A stretch of DNA of 30,452 nucleotides from Hofstenia miamia (lineage: Eukaryota > Xenacoelomorpha > Acoela): contig SCFE01000001.1 of the NCBI GenBank assembly GCA_004352715.1, forward strand, positions 3,401,258 through 3,431,709, given 5' to 3'. A program made the translations under genes and the position numbers. The notes under the pieces are model-generated. The model saw nothing but the letters and a program-made list of their open reading frames with translations, was not told where the DNA came from and made no database searches. Numbering within the stretch: position 1 is the first letter of the stretch; each line of letters begins with the position of its first letter. Shown here piece after piece: positions 18,427-28,089 of this stretch.

Positions 18427-21330
18427 TCTATTTTCCATTGTATACCAGTCAAGTGTTTAACAGGAAAACCAAAGCTGTAATATGTTTAGAATCAATAATC
18501 TTTAGTAGAGTTTAGTCATTACTTCTAATTGTTAAATTTATCTGGAATTATACATGTAAACAGTTAGCTAAATTTCTGTGTGGCAATGGTGGTAGTGAAT
18601 TAACTTTATGTACATTGATGGTGTTGATGGTGCCCTTCAAAGATCCATCAGTGAATATCCTAATAAATTTAATTGACATTCACTAATGAATTGCTATATA
18701 TCCTTGAACTATTAATTTAATTAGAATGATTGATAATTTGTATAACTGCAGCTGGATATGAAACTAATTACAAACTATATGCTATTTAATTAATTGATTA
18801 ATTATAAAAATGGTTTCCTTTTGAAGAAGAAGTATAGTTCATTGCAATTTAATTAGAGTTAAATTACTAATGAAACTTATATTTAATTCTACAATTCATT
18901 TACACTGTGATCATAGTACCATGATAGTTCACTAAGATTTATAATGCAATAACTTTGGTAATCAGATAAAACAAGTTAACTGCAAACATCATGGTAATTA
19001 TGTGATTCATCTGTTTTAAGGAAAATTGCACCACTTTGGTGAGAGCCATTTGATTCAGCAGTACATATCAGACCTAAACACAAATATGTCAGTGATTATC
19101 TTTAACATATTAGAGATATGTCAGTGTTACTGATGATTTATAGAGATGGAAAAGTTATTCAATTATTAAGGGGATAAATAGGACTTCATTGAGGATGTGA
19201 CATTCCACATTATTTACTCATAATAATTTTATTATTATAAATAACTAATTAATATATTATTTATAAAAATGTTTTGTTTGAAATCAAAATAATATAGTCA
19301 GTATATTATAAATATTTTAGTGGCTACAATCTCCTTGGTCCATGTGCTCCACAGTTCCTTTATTGTCAATGAATGCATTTTTGTATTCCATTTTTACAGA
19401 AAAACTTAAGTTTAAACATTAAATTCTATAAATTGTTCAGTAGTGAAAAGAATAATGACTAAATAGAATTTCACTCTATCTGATGGACCCAAACTTTAAA
19501 TTTCCATTTCAAGTTTTCTTTTCACCAATTAATTAATTTTCCATGAAAACTTTAAAGGAAAGTTTAAATTTTGCTTAGATGAGCAAAACCTCAATTTCAA
19601 TGTTGGAAATAAAATTATATTGGAATTGAATAACTTTTTAAGCAATTAGAAAATATTGTCACATTCTTTTCAGTTCAAACAATGTGTATTTGCTTTGCAT
19701 TCCAATAGGCATAAAAAGGAATAATTTGATAACCAAATAACAAATATACTTAGAGTTTCATATATCAGACCATAGTTGTATGGGGCCCAAATCATACTGA
19801 TTGTGCCTTTTCAGCTGTGTAAATATTGCAAAGCAAACTGCAAAATTTAAAAATAACTGCTTGCCTATATATGCAAGAAGTTGCTTTTTGTAGTTCATTT
19901 AGCAATATTTAAATATATTATAAAAATGTATCAAACCATTATGCATTGCAAAAATAATTTATCTGTCTGAATGTATATAGTTAGGTTAGTTCAATTGGGA
20001 GCATTTCAGCATGTAGATATACAATGAAACTCCCAATCATTTCATTAGTAATAAGCAGAACATGAATTTTTCTAATTTTCAAAATTGGTGTCTACTGCAT
20101 TTTAGAACTTCAAATTAAAGACTATTTGACTATTGTAATTATATATTTGAGTGAATAAATGCATTTCTTTGACTGTATTTTGATTAGTTTTCTGTGTACT
20201 TTATATTATTAAAATATGGAATTGCAAACAAGTACTTCATTTTTGCAAACAAAGTATTTGAAATATTATTTTGCTGTAGCCATATCAAATTAAACAGTTA
20301 AACATTTTGATTTTTTCAATATCTTAATAATATGAATTTCTGTATTATTGCATTTGCTTATAGTAAACCAATTAAATGCATTATTGATATTTTTCCAGAT
20401 TCCTCTTGTGTAATATAATCAACTATCAAATGCTTAAGGACTGTAGTCAATGAAAGAACTAATTCCCACTCATTGTTGACAGGCAAATTTTAAATTTACA
20501 GAAAATAAGTTTTAAAAAATTTACATTCAGCATTTGTAAAATAAGCAAATCTCAATATGACAATTAGAAGGTAGTGAATAGGCTGCTCACATTAACAAAC
20601 CATAATATTTGACTAGGTAATCTATCAAAAATACCATACAAATTAGCAAGCAAATAATGAATTAATGCTAGCAAATGAGCTACCTAATACAATAAAGTAA
20701 GAGCTCTGAAAGTAAGCATAATAATTCATATCTAAAAATATACTAAGTGCAAATGAGGAATGTCAATTTTTATAGTTACAGCATTTATGTACATTTATTT
20801 GGAAGCAACTACTTATTTCCAAATTCTAAGCTACATTGAAACCTAATCAAACACAGTCTATAGAAATATATTTATTCATTCAAATACATAATTACAATTT
20901 CATTGAAATAATCAGACTTGGGGGAATGAAATTGGGAATGTGGGTTGGTACTTATGAAGTATACTCACATTGAATAACAAATATCCTAAAATTGATGTTA
21001 ATTGAAAAGGGTTTATTAGGGGTAGCACTTAGATAGGACACCAATTATTTGAAAGTTTTTTAGAACTGTTTTCAACTCAATTAACATAGAAACATATTTT
21101 AGTTCATTTAATGAATCTATTTAGTGTCGAATTTTTGACAACATTATTCTGCATGACCCTCTAAAGCACACTGTCATAATCCTGTGTCTGAATGCCATTG
21201 CATTAAAATGATATCTTACCAATTTAATTGATTGGCATTTTTTCATTCTATGAAATTTCACTTCTCCCAAACCTGGCATCACCAAAATGAAAAACCATTA
21301 GAGACATGATTTCAATTTTCTGAGAGTAAT
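18427..21330. other. 2.9-kb AT-rich stretch, no gene recognised
   Basis: Both strands are dense in stops and only short chance frames occur. An 8-bp inverted repeat (ATTGGGAG about 19997, CTCCCAAT about 20032) with a 27-bp loop is the only local structure noticed. No transposon termini with target duplications were found. Confidence 0.6.
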
Positions 21331-22083
21331 TTGAAAAATTTGAGATTGTATAGAATGAAGAAAGTACCAACAAATTTAATTAACCCCTTTGTTGCTCAGC
21401 AACCACAGTATCAATTTGAGATATTTGGTATTCATTTGGAGAAATTCACTATTACTTTCAAGTACCAACCAGGAATTTTTCACAGGGTATCATCAAATTT
21501 TGGTCAGACATCATTTTTAGGAAATGCTTTTTGAAGTTATCTTCCTACATATGAAAAGATGGTGAACCAATGAAATTTAGGAATGGGTTCATAATTAAAA
21601 CGTATTTTATTTGAAGGAATATACATTTTAAAATGTAGTACATGCTCTATGTAACTTTTTTGACCCAATATTTTAAAATTTTGAAAAAATAGAAATTTTG
21701 AACCTTACGAGATGACCCTTCGACATCATTTTGAAACACTACTTTGATGATGTCATTTTGGTATTGACTTAATTTAAAAATGTTCGTTTGATGTCAACAT
21801 GTTATAATCAGACTCAGACGAAAATGGCCTACAGAATGTCTTTATATCTTAATAATTTATCTTTGGAATAAACAATCACATTACGTTAAGTTTTATTGGG
21901 TGTAATGCTGATTGTTGAAGTACTTATATTAATGGTGTCTACCTATATAGCGGTAGTAAACATTTTACGTCCAAGTCAAAATATATGCAGAGCCATAGCA
22001 GAAACAACAACAAAACTTTTAATTAATAACATGTACATCCGTTATATTATTTCAAATACGCAGAAATCTGTTGGGGAAAATAT
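21331..22083. other. AT-rich stretch with weak open frames
   Basis: Two plus-strand frames (21331-21534, 67 codons; 21896-22087, 63 codons) are not recognised. The first is more protein-like than most in this window but has no upstream or downstream exon I can support. A direct GATGTCATTTTG / GACATCATTTTG pair lies at about 21721-21760. Confidence 0.4.
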
Positions 22084-22249
22084 TTAAATGCTGTTTTTCT
22101 TCACACCTGGGAGACGCTTTCGCAGTCTAGTCGAGGAATACTCACTTCTCTCTGAAATACTTTCAAGAAGAGGGAGTCGTGATCCCAATGCAATTATTTT
22201 TCGTAGTTTCTTGTCGGAATTGGCTATTTCATCTTCTACGGGCACAAAG
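22084..22249 (-). pseudogene. C-terminal end of a LINE ORF, detached by an hAT insertion
   Basis: On the minus strand from 22249 the frame reads FVPVEDEIANSDKKLRK, then IALGSRLPLLESISE and RKRLPGVKKNSI, ending in TAA at 22084. It looked at first like a conserved host exon. However, the TSD of the hAT element (22242-22249) sits at its start, and the missing upstream part is at 24008 and beyond, where the same frame continues open into the RT fragment. The first part of the apparent 82-codon minus-strand frame (22332-22250) is translated transposon end, not protein. The C-terminal segment itself matches no domain I know; the LINE assignment rests on continuity. Confidence 0.55.
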
Positions 22250-23999
22250 CAGGGGCGTAGTGCTAAAATTTTAACAGGGGAGGTTCTTACCAGGGTAAGC
22301 ATTTCAACATGGGGCTCAGATATTTCCCACATCTTTCTTATCAGTGTTTTTCCTGCAATTGCAATTTTATGTTTTTGATTTTTTAAATCAATTCTAAAAA
22401 AGTATAGTGTAATATTTATGAATTACAGTAATATACGTCAGTAACAGATTAGCCTTGGTCAAAAACTCTGGGCAAGCATGAAGAGGTTCAGTAAAATTAG
22501 GCTACTAGATACATTTAATTTTGTTAAAATTCCCTTTATTTTGGTCTCATTTTATGATCCTTTGCAAAATTTATTTAATGTTTCGATTATGTTAGAAATA
22601 TATTATGAAATTAGCTCAGTGAAATGGCACAACTTAAGCAGAGTTTAGGATGAGCATGTAATACCAGTGCAAAATTTAAAAATGTAAGCTTTATTTTCCA
22701 ACACATTGCTCATATACTACGTGTATATAGCATTTTTTCAATTGGATTGATTTCTGCGGACTATTGCTCTAATAATCATTGCTTCATATTCATTGGAAGA
22801 TCTAGGAGTTTGCATCCTTATGGCACATTTTTCCAAAGTCATAAATTAAATGAATTTTATATGCGTTAATTATATGTTCAAAATTAGTATTAAAATATTG
22901 ATTCTATTTATAGCTAGCTCAACTTATATCAGTAATTTTTTACCCTGATAAGTAAACGATATGAATAAGCATATAATCACAACTGCATCTGAACCTCAAA
23001 GATTTCTTTGCAGATGAGAGGATTGTGCATATCAAAACTTAGTCAATAAAGCCACATCAATAACCAGTCAAAACGAAAAGGATCATGGGAAATTGTCCGT
23101 ACATCATTTTGGATTAGGTATTCCATTGCAAAATACACCTCATATGCAGTGAGCTGCGGCACAAATTTTTACAGATCACTTCTTTTTGAAGAGTGAATAA
23201 TAATCCCATGTAACAGGATCAAGTTAATGCAATTAGGTATTTAATGATATTTTTTAAATTTAAAATGATCTTTAAAATATAACTTTAATGTATTATGCTT
23301 TGAAAGAAACAAGTGGGCGCAAGTACAGATTAAACTGAAATTGATTTATGTGACATAAATTTTAGCTTCATTTTTTTTCTTAAGCATTGCTTAATAAGGT
23401 TTGCATACTAAAACGGAACCGTATCCAAAGGGCTTAACGTCAGACACGGGTTTTAAAATACGTTTTTCCGAAAATGAGTAAATTACACTTATTTATAGCT
23501 CGTATGATGCTCATGAGTGACAATAACTGAAATAGAACATTGAATAAAATCGGCCATTTTGTTTTTAAGATGTTCACCATAACATCAAAAAGAGATAAAA
23601 TAATAGATATCCAAAATCTTAAAACCGACAAGAAGAGTGCCTTCTCCACATCTACATAGGCTGAAATGTTTGAAGTAGAGGCTGCTCGGATTTGCTTTAG
23701 ATTCTATTAACCTTCACATTATTTTTCAGCATTTTCAAAGAAAATGGGGGAAAATATTTCATCTTTTCAAGCATGTTAACTAGTAATTGTGTCCATATTT
23801 CACGATTTCTCCAATAGACTGAGAGAAAATTGTTTCAAAATGTGGAAAAACGGGTTTTAATTTGAAATCTACATCAATTTGTGTAGAGCTAAAGGTGACA
23901 ATATTAGATACAGGTATGCCCAAAATGCATTTAGTAATTGAATTTCTGTAGCTTTTGAACCTTACATGAAAAGAGACTGGCCCCGCAACTACACCACTG
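22250..23999. mobile_element. 1750-bp hAT-like element with perfect 8-bp target duplication
   Basis: The left end reads CAGGGGCGTAGTGC; the right end inverted reads CAGTGGTGTAGTTGC. Ends of the form CAGTGGCGTAG are common among animal hAT elements. The octamer GCACAAAG lies at both 22242-22249 and 24000-24007. The interior shows no transposase; the longest frame (minus 23440-23649) is unrecognised and may be chance. The element is therefore probably non-autonomous. A CAGTGAGCTGCGGC motif at about 23147 resembles another hAT-type end but has no partner. Confidence 0.8.
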
Positions 24000-24014
24000 G
24001 CACAAAGTCATCGA

Positions 24015-24288
24015 TTAAACCAAATCTGACCGCAATGTCGTATATAGTGCTGAGCTTGCTTTTTTAACTGCCTTGACAATATGCTTATCAAATTTCAATT
24101 TATGGTCAAATGTGATGCCTAGAGCAGTGAGTTCCTTCACTTTTTCAATTTGGTAAATAATTAGTAATTCGTTAGCAGAATGCCCGATAATCATCTCCTT
24201 TGATTTAGTGGTGTTGAGATGTACATTTCTGTCTTTGCATTGCTGCTTCAGATTCTCAATAATTTGCTGGGCAGTCTCTGGATTCTCG
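24015..24288 (-). pseudogene. LINE reverse transcriptase, C-terminal (thumb) fragment
   Basis: The minus strand from 24287 reads ENPETAQQIIENLKQQCKD, then VHLNTTKSKEMIIG, then ELTALGITFDHKLKFDKHI and VKAVKKA. The LN..KSKEM, LGI.fD..L.fd.Hi and v.kka patches in this order are the known C-terminal part of Jockey/CR1/I-type LINE RTs. The frame meets a stop at 24015; a one-base slip in the run of six A's at about 24052 would connect it to the frame that continues through the hAT target site into 22249-22084. The upstream side is cut off at about 24290, where Gypsy RNase H sequence begins. Confidence 0.7.
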
Positions 24289-24297
24289 GTGGAGTAT

Positions 24298-24421
24298 CAT
24301 TGATGTTCTTGCGTTGTAGTGATGCTAGCGGTTTATGGTCGGATTGCAGAGTAATAGGTAATCCTTAGATGTATTGGTGAAATTTCCTGCAACCATAAAA
24401 GATGTCAAGGAGTTCTTTCTG
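24298..24421 (-). pseudogene. Gypsy RNase H fragment
   Basis: The minus strand reads QKELLDIFYGCRKFHQYI, a stop, then LPITLQSDHKPLASLQRKN. The E-L, kfh.Yi and DHKPL patches are the RNase H domain that follows RT in Gypsy pol. It is cut at about 24298 against the LINE fragment. No integrase or 3' LTR remains. Confidence 0.7.
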
Positions 24422-24447
24422 TTAATGGGGCATTAACGTGGGAGAGA

Positions 24448-25140
24448 TTAGGGATGAAGAGTGACAAAAAATTTATCATTCCCAGTATTCTTCGTACGCT
24501 TTTTGTCCTTTGGCTCCTCTAGCTGTTGTAAAGCTCGTACTTTTTCAGGATCTGGTCTAAAACCATCTGCGTAAATTATGAATCCCATATACTTTACTGC
24601 TTTTAAATCATGCTGCAATTTTTCAAGATTAAATTTTATATTCTTTAGTCTTGCTGTGTTCAAGATTTTCTTCACAACATAATCAAGATCAACTTATTTA
24701 GGTGTTGCAATGCAGATATCATCGTGAATTATTATGGTATGTGGACAATCACGAAACACCTCATCCACCATCATTTGTGCTCGATCCAATGCTGAGGCTA
24801 ACCCATTCGGCAAACGATTCCATTTATATTTTCCAAATGGCCTGTTAAATGTACACAAGTACGACATTTGAGGCGTTAGTTCCATATGCAAATACAATTT
24901 TTTAAATCCAGTATTTTAAATCTTTTCAAAAACTGACGTAACTGAGGAATATTTGGTGGATAGTGGTACTGACGTTTAATAAATGAATTTAACTCTTTGG
25001 CATCCAAAGTCAATCGAAAGTCTTCTTTTCTGCAATCACAAGCGAACTAATCCAATCTGTGATGGTATTACCAGCAAAACGACACTTAGCTTTTCCAACT
25101 CATCCAATTTATCTTTTAGTTTTGGTTCTAAGTTGTACTT
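24448..25140 (-). pseudogene. Gypsy reverse transcriptase (broken)
   Basis: The pieces on the minus strand, in order, are: an LTLDAKELNSFIKRQYHYPP patch (about 25015-24957), a FNRPFGKYKWNRLPNGLASA patch (about 24850-24790), the active-site patch IIIHDDICI (about 24730), and the connection after it with LQHDLKAVKYMGFIIYADGF and DPEKVRALQQL (24675-24500). The order and motifs are those of Gypsy RT; the catalytic Asp pair of the YxDD box is kept, with His for Tyr. At least two frameshifts and a segment missing after about 25144 show it is inactive. RT copies the element's RNA into DNA. Confidence 0.85.
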
Positions 25141-25143
25141 TTC

Positions 25144-25668
25144 TTATTTACCCAAGCCTATGAATACATCACTGTATTCACTTAAAATCCATTTAACAGT
25201 TCCAGAATATTTTTGGTTTGGGGTTAAAACCGACTGGACCCCTTTGGAAACCCTTTCTATTGCTCTTATTAATTGAGTGGATAATGTTGGATGTGTTTTT
25301 TTTAAATCTGTTTTGAGCAATCCGTCTTTTACGGATAACTGCAGCCCCAGAATAGAATCAACATCTTCTGTAGTGATGATAAATTCCGAGTTCATCTCTT
25401 TACTTCTTCTTCCAATTTTCATTGGCAATCTAATTTCATTAATTAGCGATATATCATGACCACTATATCTTTAAGTCGATGAATTTGTTGTCATTACGTT
25501 GTAAATTTTATCGAGTATATGTCTTCTGATGGTTTTTATTGGCATGACATTGCACTGAGCAAAAGAATCTACTTTTAACTTAATAGGATTTACATTTATA
25601 AGTGCAACCGTATATATCGATTTCAGGGTTACATTCATATTCGCTTTCAATTTCAGAGGTTGTCTCAT
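25144..25668 (-). pseudogene. Gypsy aspartic protease region (degenerate active site)
   Basis: The minus strand 25668-25471 reads VALINVNPIKLKVDSFAQCN, then VMPIKTI. The place of the protease triad D-T/S-G is occupied by DSF, so the catalytic motif is damaged. It continues in another frame at 25428-25144 (IITTEDVDSILGLQL to YSDVFIGLGK), matching the protease-RT linker of Gypsy elements. The protease would normally cut the Gag-Pol precursor. Confidence 0.75.
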
Positions 25669-25704
25669 AATCTTTATTCTCTACTTCCTAGATTCTTAGT
25701 TTTC

Positions 25705-25983
25705 TTATAGTTTGAAGATGGGCCCCTGACATTTCAAACATGTTTTCTCAAATGCACGGCATCTTCTAACGGGATGGTTGCGTCCACATTGTCTACAGTT
25801 ACTAATTTCATTTCTTTGCCTTATTGCCCTACGTTGCCTTGATTTTACAGCTGCGATATTCTGTGAATCTGCGCTCATTTCAATTAATTCGTCTTCATCT
25901 TCATTACTTTGCTTTAGTGCTTTCAATTGTTCTGTTGTGTCTTGTGCTAGACGAATATGCTCGATAGTTCTTTCCAAGTCCAA
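25705..25983 (-). pseudogene. Gypsy Gag C-terminus with zinc knuckles
   Basis: The minus strand reads LDLERTIEHIRLAQDTTEQL, a charged linker, and then CRQCGRNHPVRRCRAFEKTC and LKC. The C-x2-C-x4-H-x4-C pattern followed by a further C-x2-C is the nucleocapsid signature of Mag/K02A2.6-type Gypsy elements. The frame is open for 92 codons. It joins upstream to the gag capsid region and downstream to protease, both with frame changes. Confidence 0.8.
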
Positions 25984-26905
25984 TTTTTTTTCGCGTAATA
26001 ACCTTTTTGGAGTCTACGATTTGCTATACTTAAAATAATCTTGTCACGAATAAGGCTATTACACAATTGAGTAAAATTTCAATTCTTTGTTAAAGTTTTA
26101 ACTGCAGAGAAGAACTTATAGCGCTCGAATGTTTCATTTACCGGATGCAATATTCTCTGAACTTGGATATAATGTCATTATATCGGTCTTTAGATTCACC
26201 TGTGGATAGTGTGGTCAACTGAATTAAAATACAAACAATATCAGTTTCAGTTTTAAATTGGATTTTGAGTAATTTCCTTTTCAGTTTCAGTTAAAAAATT
26301 CCACCTATTTCAGTTTCAGTTATATTTCAGTTTTACACCTAAACGTGTTTGTTATATTTAATTATTAATGGCAATGACAAATTAGTTTTATTTCATTAGC
26401 ATATGTAACAATGTTAATGTTACATGCAGCGTTAAATTTTTAAGGATAGTAATTAATATAGTATAACGTAAACTGAATATTACATTTATTTAAAATTTAA
26501 TAAATATATAATAAATAAATAATGATTGCTACAAACAGAGAAATGAAATCAACTCTGTAGAAAGTTAATACATTTTTTTCAGTTTCAGTTTTAATTCAGC
26601 TTACATTTCTTATTGAATTTAGTTTCAGTTTTTATCAATTCATTTCAGTACACTTAATTTCGGTTTCTGTTGAACACACTACCTGTGGACCATGTAAAGT
26701 TATCGAATACCTGAATTGCTTGATCCCCAATTATTCTAAGAAGAATACCAATAAGTACGCGATCTGAGACTTTAGATTGTTCCAATCTGTTAGCATCTAG
26801 GAATAAACTAAATCCTCTCTCAAATCGACGTCATTCTTCTGATATATTTGTACTGTCAAGAACTAGACATCGTGGTTTGAGCGATTCAAACATGAATGTT
26901 ATAAT
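25984..26905 (-). pseudogene. Gypsy Gag capsid region, split by an hAT MITE
   Basis: Upstream of the insertion (26905-26690, minus) the frame contains RRFERGFSLFLDAN, then VSDRVLIGILLRIIGDQAIQ and VFDNFTW. Downstream (26206-25984) are DRYNDIISKFREYC and KKLDLERTIEH. These match the ER..F..F, L...ga.a..i and F..yc patches of Gypsy capsid proteins. The MITE at 26207-26681 interrupts it, with the duplicated octamer on both sides. Further stops are present. Confidence 0.7.
26207..26681. mobile_element. 475-bp hAT-like MITE inside Gypsy gag
   Basis: The ends are TAGTGTGGTCAACTGAA and, inverted, TAGTGTGTTCAACAGAA. The octamer CCTGTGGA is present at 26199-26206 and 26682-26689, a perfect 8-bp target duplication as in hAT. 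The motif TCAGTTTCAG occurs in both halves in the same orientation: 26241, 26281, 26310 at the left, 26579 and (as TTAGTTTCAG) 26619 at the right, with isolated TTTCAG copies between. No coding frame. Confidence 0.85.
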
Positions 26906-26918
26906 GACTCTGTCACCA
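26906..26918 (-). promoter_or_regulatory. Candidate primer-binding site of the Gypsy element
   Basis: On the minus strand TGGTGACAGAGTC starts directly after TTAACA, the presumed 3' end of the 5' LTR. A TGG start right after the CA of an LTR is the standard place where a tRNA 3' end pairs. The tRNA was not identified. Confidence 0.45.
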
Positions 26919-27284
26919 TGTTAAGATAAAAGAGTTATAAAAATAGATTTACTAAGATAACCTAACTAAATTGATACGCACATTTTTATAGTAATAAGAC
27001 TATTGTCACTTGTCTGCTAAGGTAAACACCGGATTCTCACATCAACCTCTTATTTACCTTAGTACATGTTACAGGATAGTAGGCTCCTAAAATCAGTGCC
27101 GCAAACTTGCACCGAATGTTGTTATAGTATGACACCAAAAGCAAAAACATGCTTGTAGCTAATCTCAAATAAGTGTTTCCATTTTTCATTTTATGGTGGC
27201 TTACCGATATTACGAGTGTTCGAGGTTTTCCATTTCGCAAGGCTTAGAGGAATCATTTCCTCTATTCTACACTACATTTCAACA
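26919..27284 (-). repeat. Candidate 5' LTR of the Gypsy element
   Basis: Read on the minus strand it would run from TGTTGAAATG (27284) to TCTTAACA (26919), with TG...CA ends and matching terminal TGTT/AACA. It is followed by the primer site and gag, the correct order. Length 366 bp. The other LTR is missing, so the outer boundary is a judgement. The 67-codon minus-strand frame inside (27037-27240) is then non-coding. Confidence 0.4.
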
Positions 27285-27377
27285 TTGGGAACAGGGTTAA
27301 TCTACTAAATTCTTTCTAGTGCCAATAAATGTTGATCAAGTCAAACAAATAACTTTGTACAAGCAGTGCTTGTACTG

Positions 27378-27508
27378 CTGCTAATTACATCTTGACTAGC
27401 AACCCTCCCCCCACCGAGCTTCAAGAAATCTTTGATGGCTTTCCTCTTTGCTGAGCCCTTCTCCAACTTCGCCTACTCTTCCATTTGCTCCTATTCATCT
27501 CCTGTGAC
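27378..27508 (+). mobile_element. LINE 3'-end fragment, second copy
   Basis: CTGCTAATTACATCTTGACT through CCTGTGACTGT matches 29161-29317 closely, except for a missing block of about 25 bp in the middle and a few small changes. It is a short 3' piece of the same LINE family as 28134-29400. No poly-A or microsatellite tail is kept. A perfect 9-bp-arm palindrome abuts its left side. Confidence 0.7.
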
Positions 27509-27762
27509 TGTGCAAGCATAGATTGTAATTGCTGGAAAACTAATAGGAACAGTGATAGTTTTCTGTAATCTTGCTGTCAATATTATTGGTTTATCAAATA
27601 ACAAATAGGTAGAATGCGGTAAATAGTCTAATTTTCTTTCAGACTGAAAAAGTTTAAGAAAAATTGGATTCTAGCCTTGCTCGACTGTCAAAAGAACCAG
27701 GAGAACTCATCGTCTTGAAAACTTGATTAATTGTTTATGTAGAACACGATAGTAGCAATTTG
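27509..27762 (-). other. Probable downstream remains of the hAT transposase fragment
   Basis: Minus-strand frames here (patches such as LVLLTVEQG and FQSERKLDYLPHSTYLLF) follow on from the transposase fragment but are broken by stops. No specific motif allows an independent call. Confidence 0.3.
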
Positions 27763-28032
27763 TTAATGATGCTGCAGGAATGCTGTATTCAAGAACTGCA
27801 CGGCATCCGGAAGAAGTTCATGGCTGGAATAAATTGCATTTTTTAGCACAAGAGCAAATCTACGCCTTGCACAATTAAAAATGAGCTGAAGAATAAGACT
27901 TTTGATGTGTGCTTGTACACCACGATTTGCAGGTATCACATTTGCACCATCATAAGGATCATAAGGTTGACCAAATATATCCTCTGACGAAATTCCTAAT
28001 TCGATAACGCCTATAATATGCTGTGAATGCAT
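27763..28032 (-). pseudogene. hAT transposase fragment (ZMYM/DUF4371 type)
   Basis: The minus strand reads GISSEDIFGQPYDPYDGANV, then NRGVQAHIKSLILQL, then FNCARRRFALVLKNAI. In this family the pattern is a GQ.YDGA patch, a GVQA.I patch about ten residues on, and an hC.aH.LnLvl patch. Here the His is replaced by Arg and a few residues are duplicated in the first patch. Ninety codons remain of a protein usually over 500. The Asp in YDGA is one of the catalytic acids in hAT enzymes. It is not clearly tied to any of the hAT termini found in this window. Confidence 0.6.
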
Positions 28033-28089
28033 TTCTGTTCATTCATCAACTCAACAATAAAAAAACAGCAGTTTTATTATAAGTCACAT

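Noticed and set aside
22084-22378. Conserved host-gene exon on either strand
   Set aside because: The stretch is crossed by the border of an hAT element at 22249/22250 with a target duplication, so the apparent frames are chimeric.
27037-27240. 67-codon minus-strand gene
   Set aside because: It lies inside the probable Gypsy 5' LTR and shows no domain or neighbour support.
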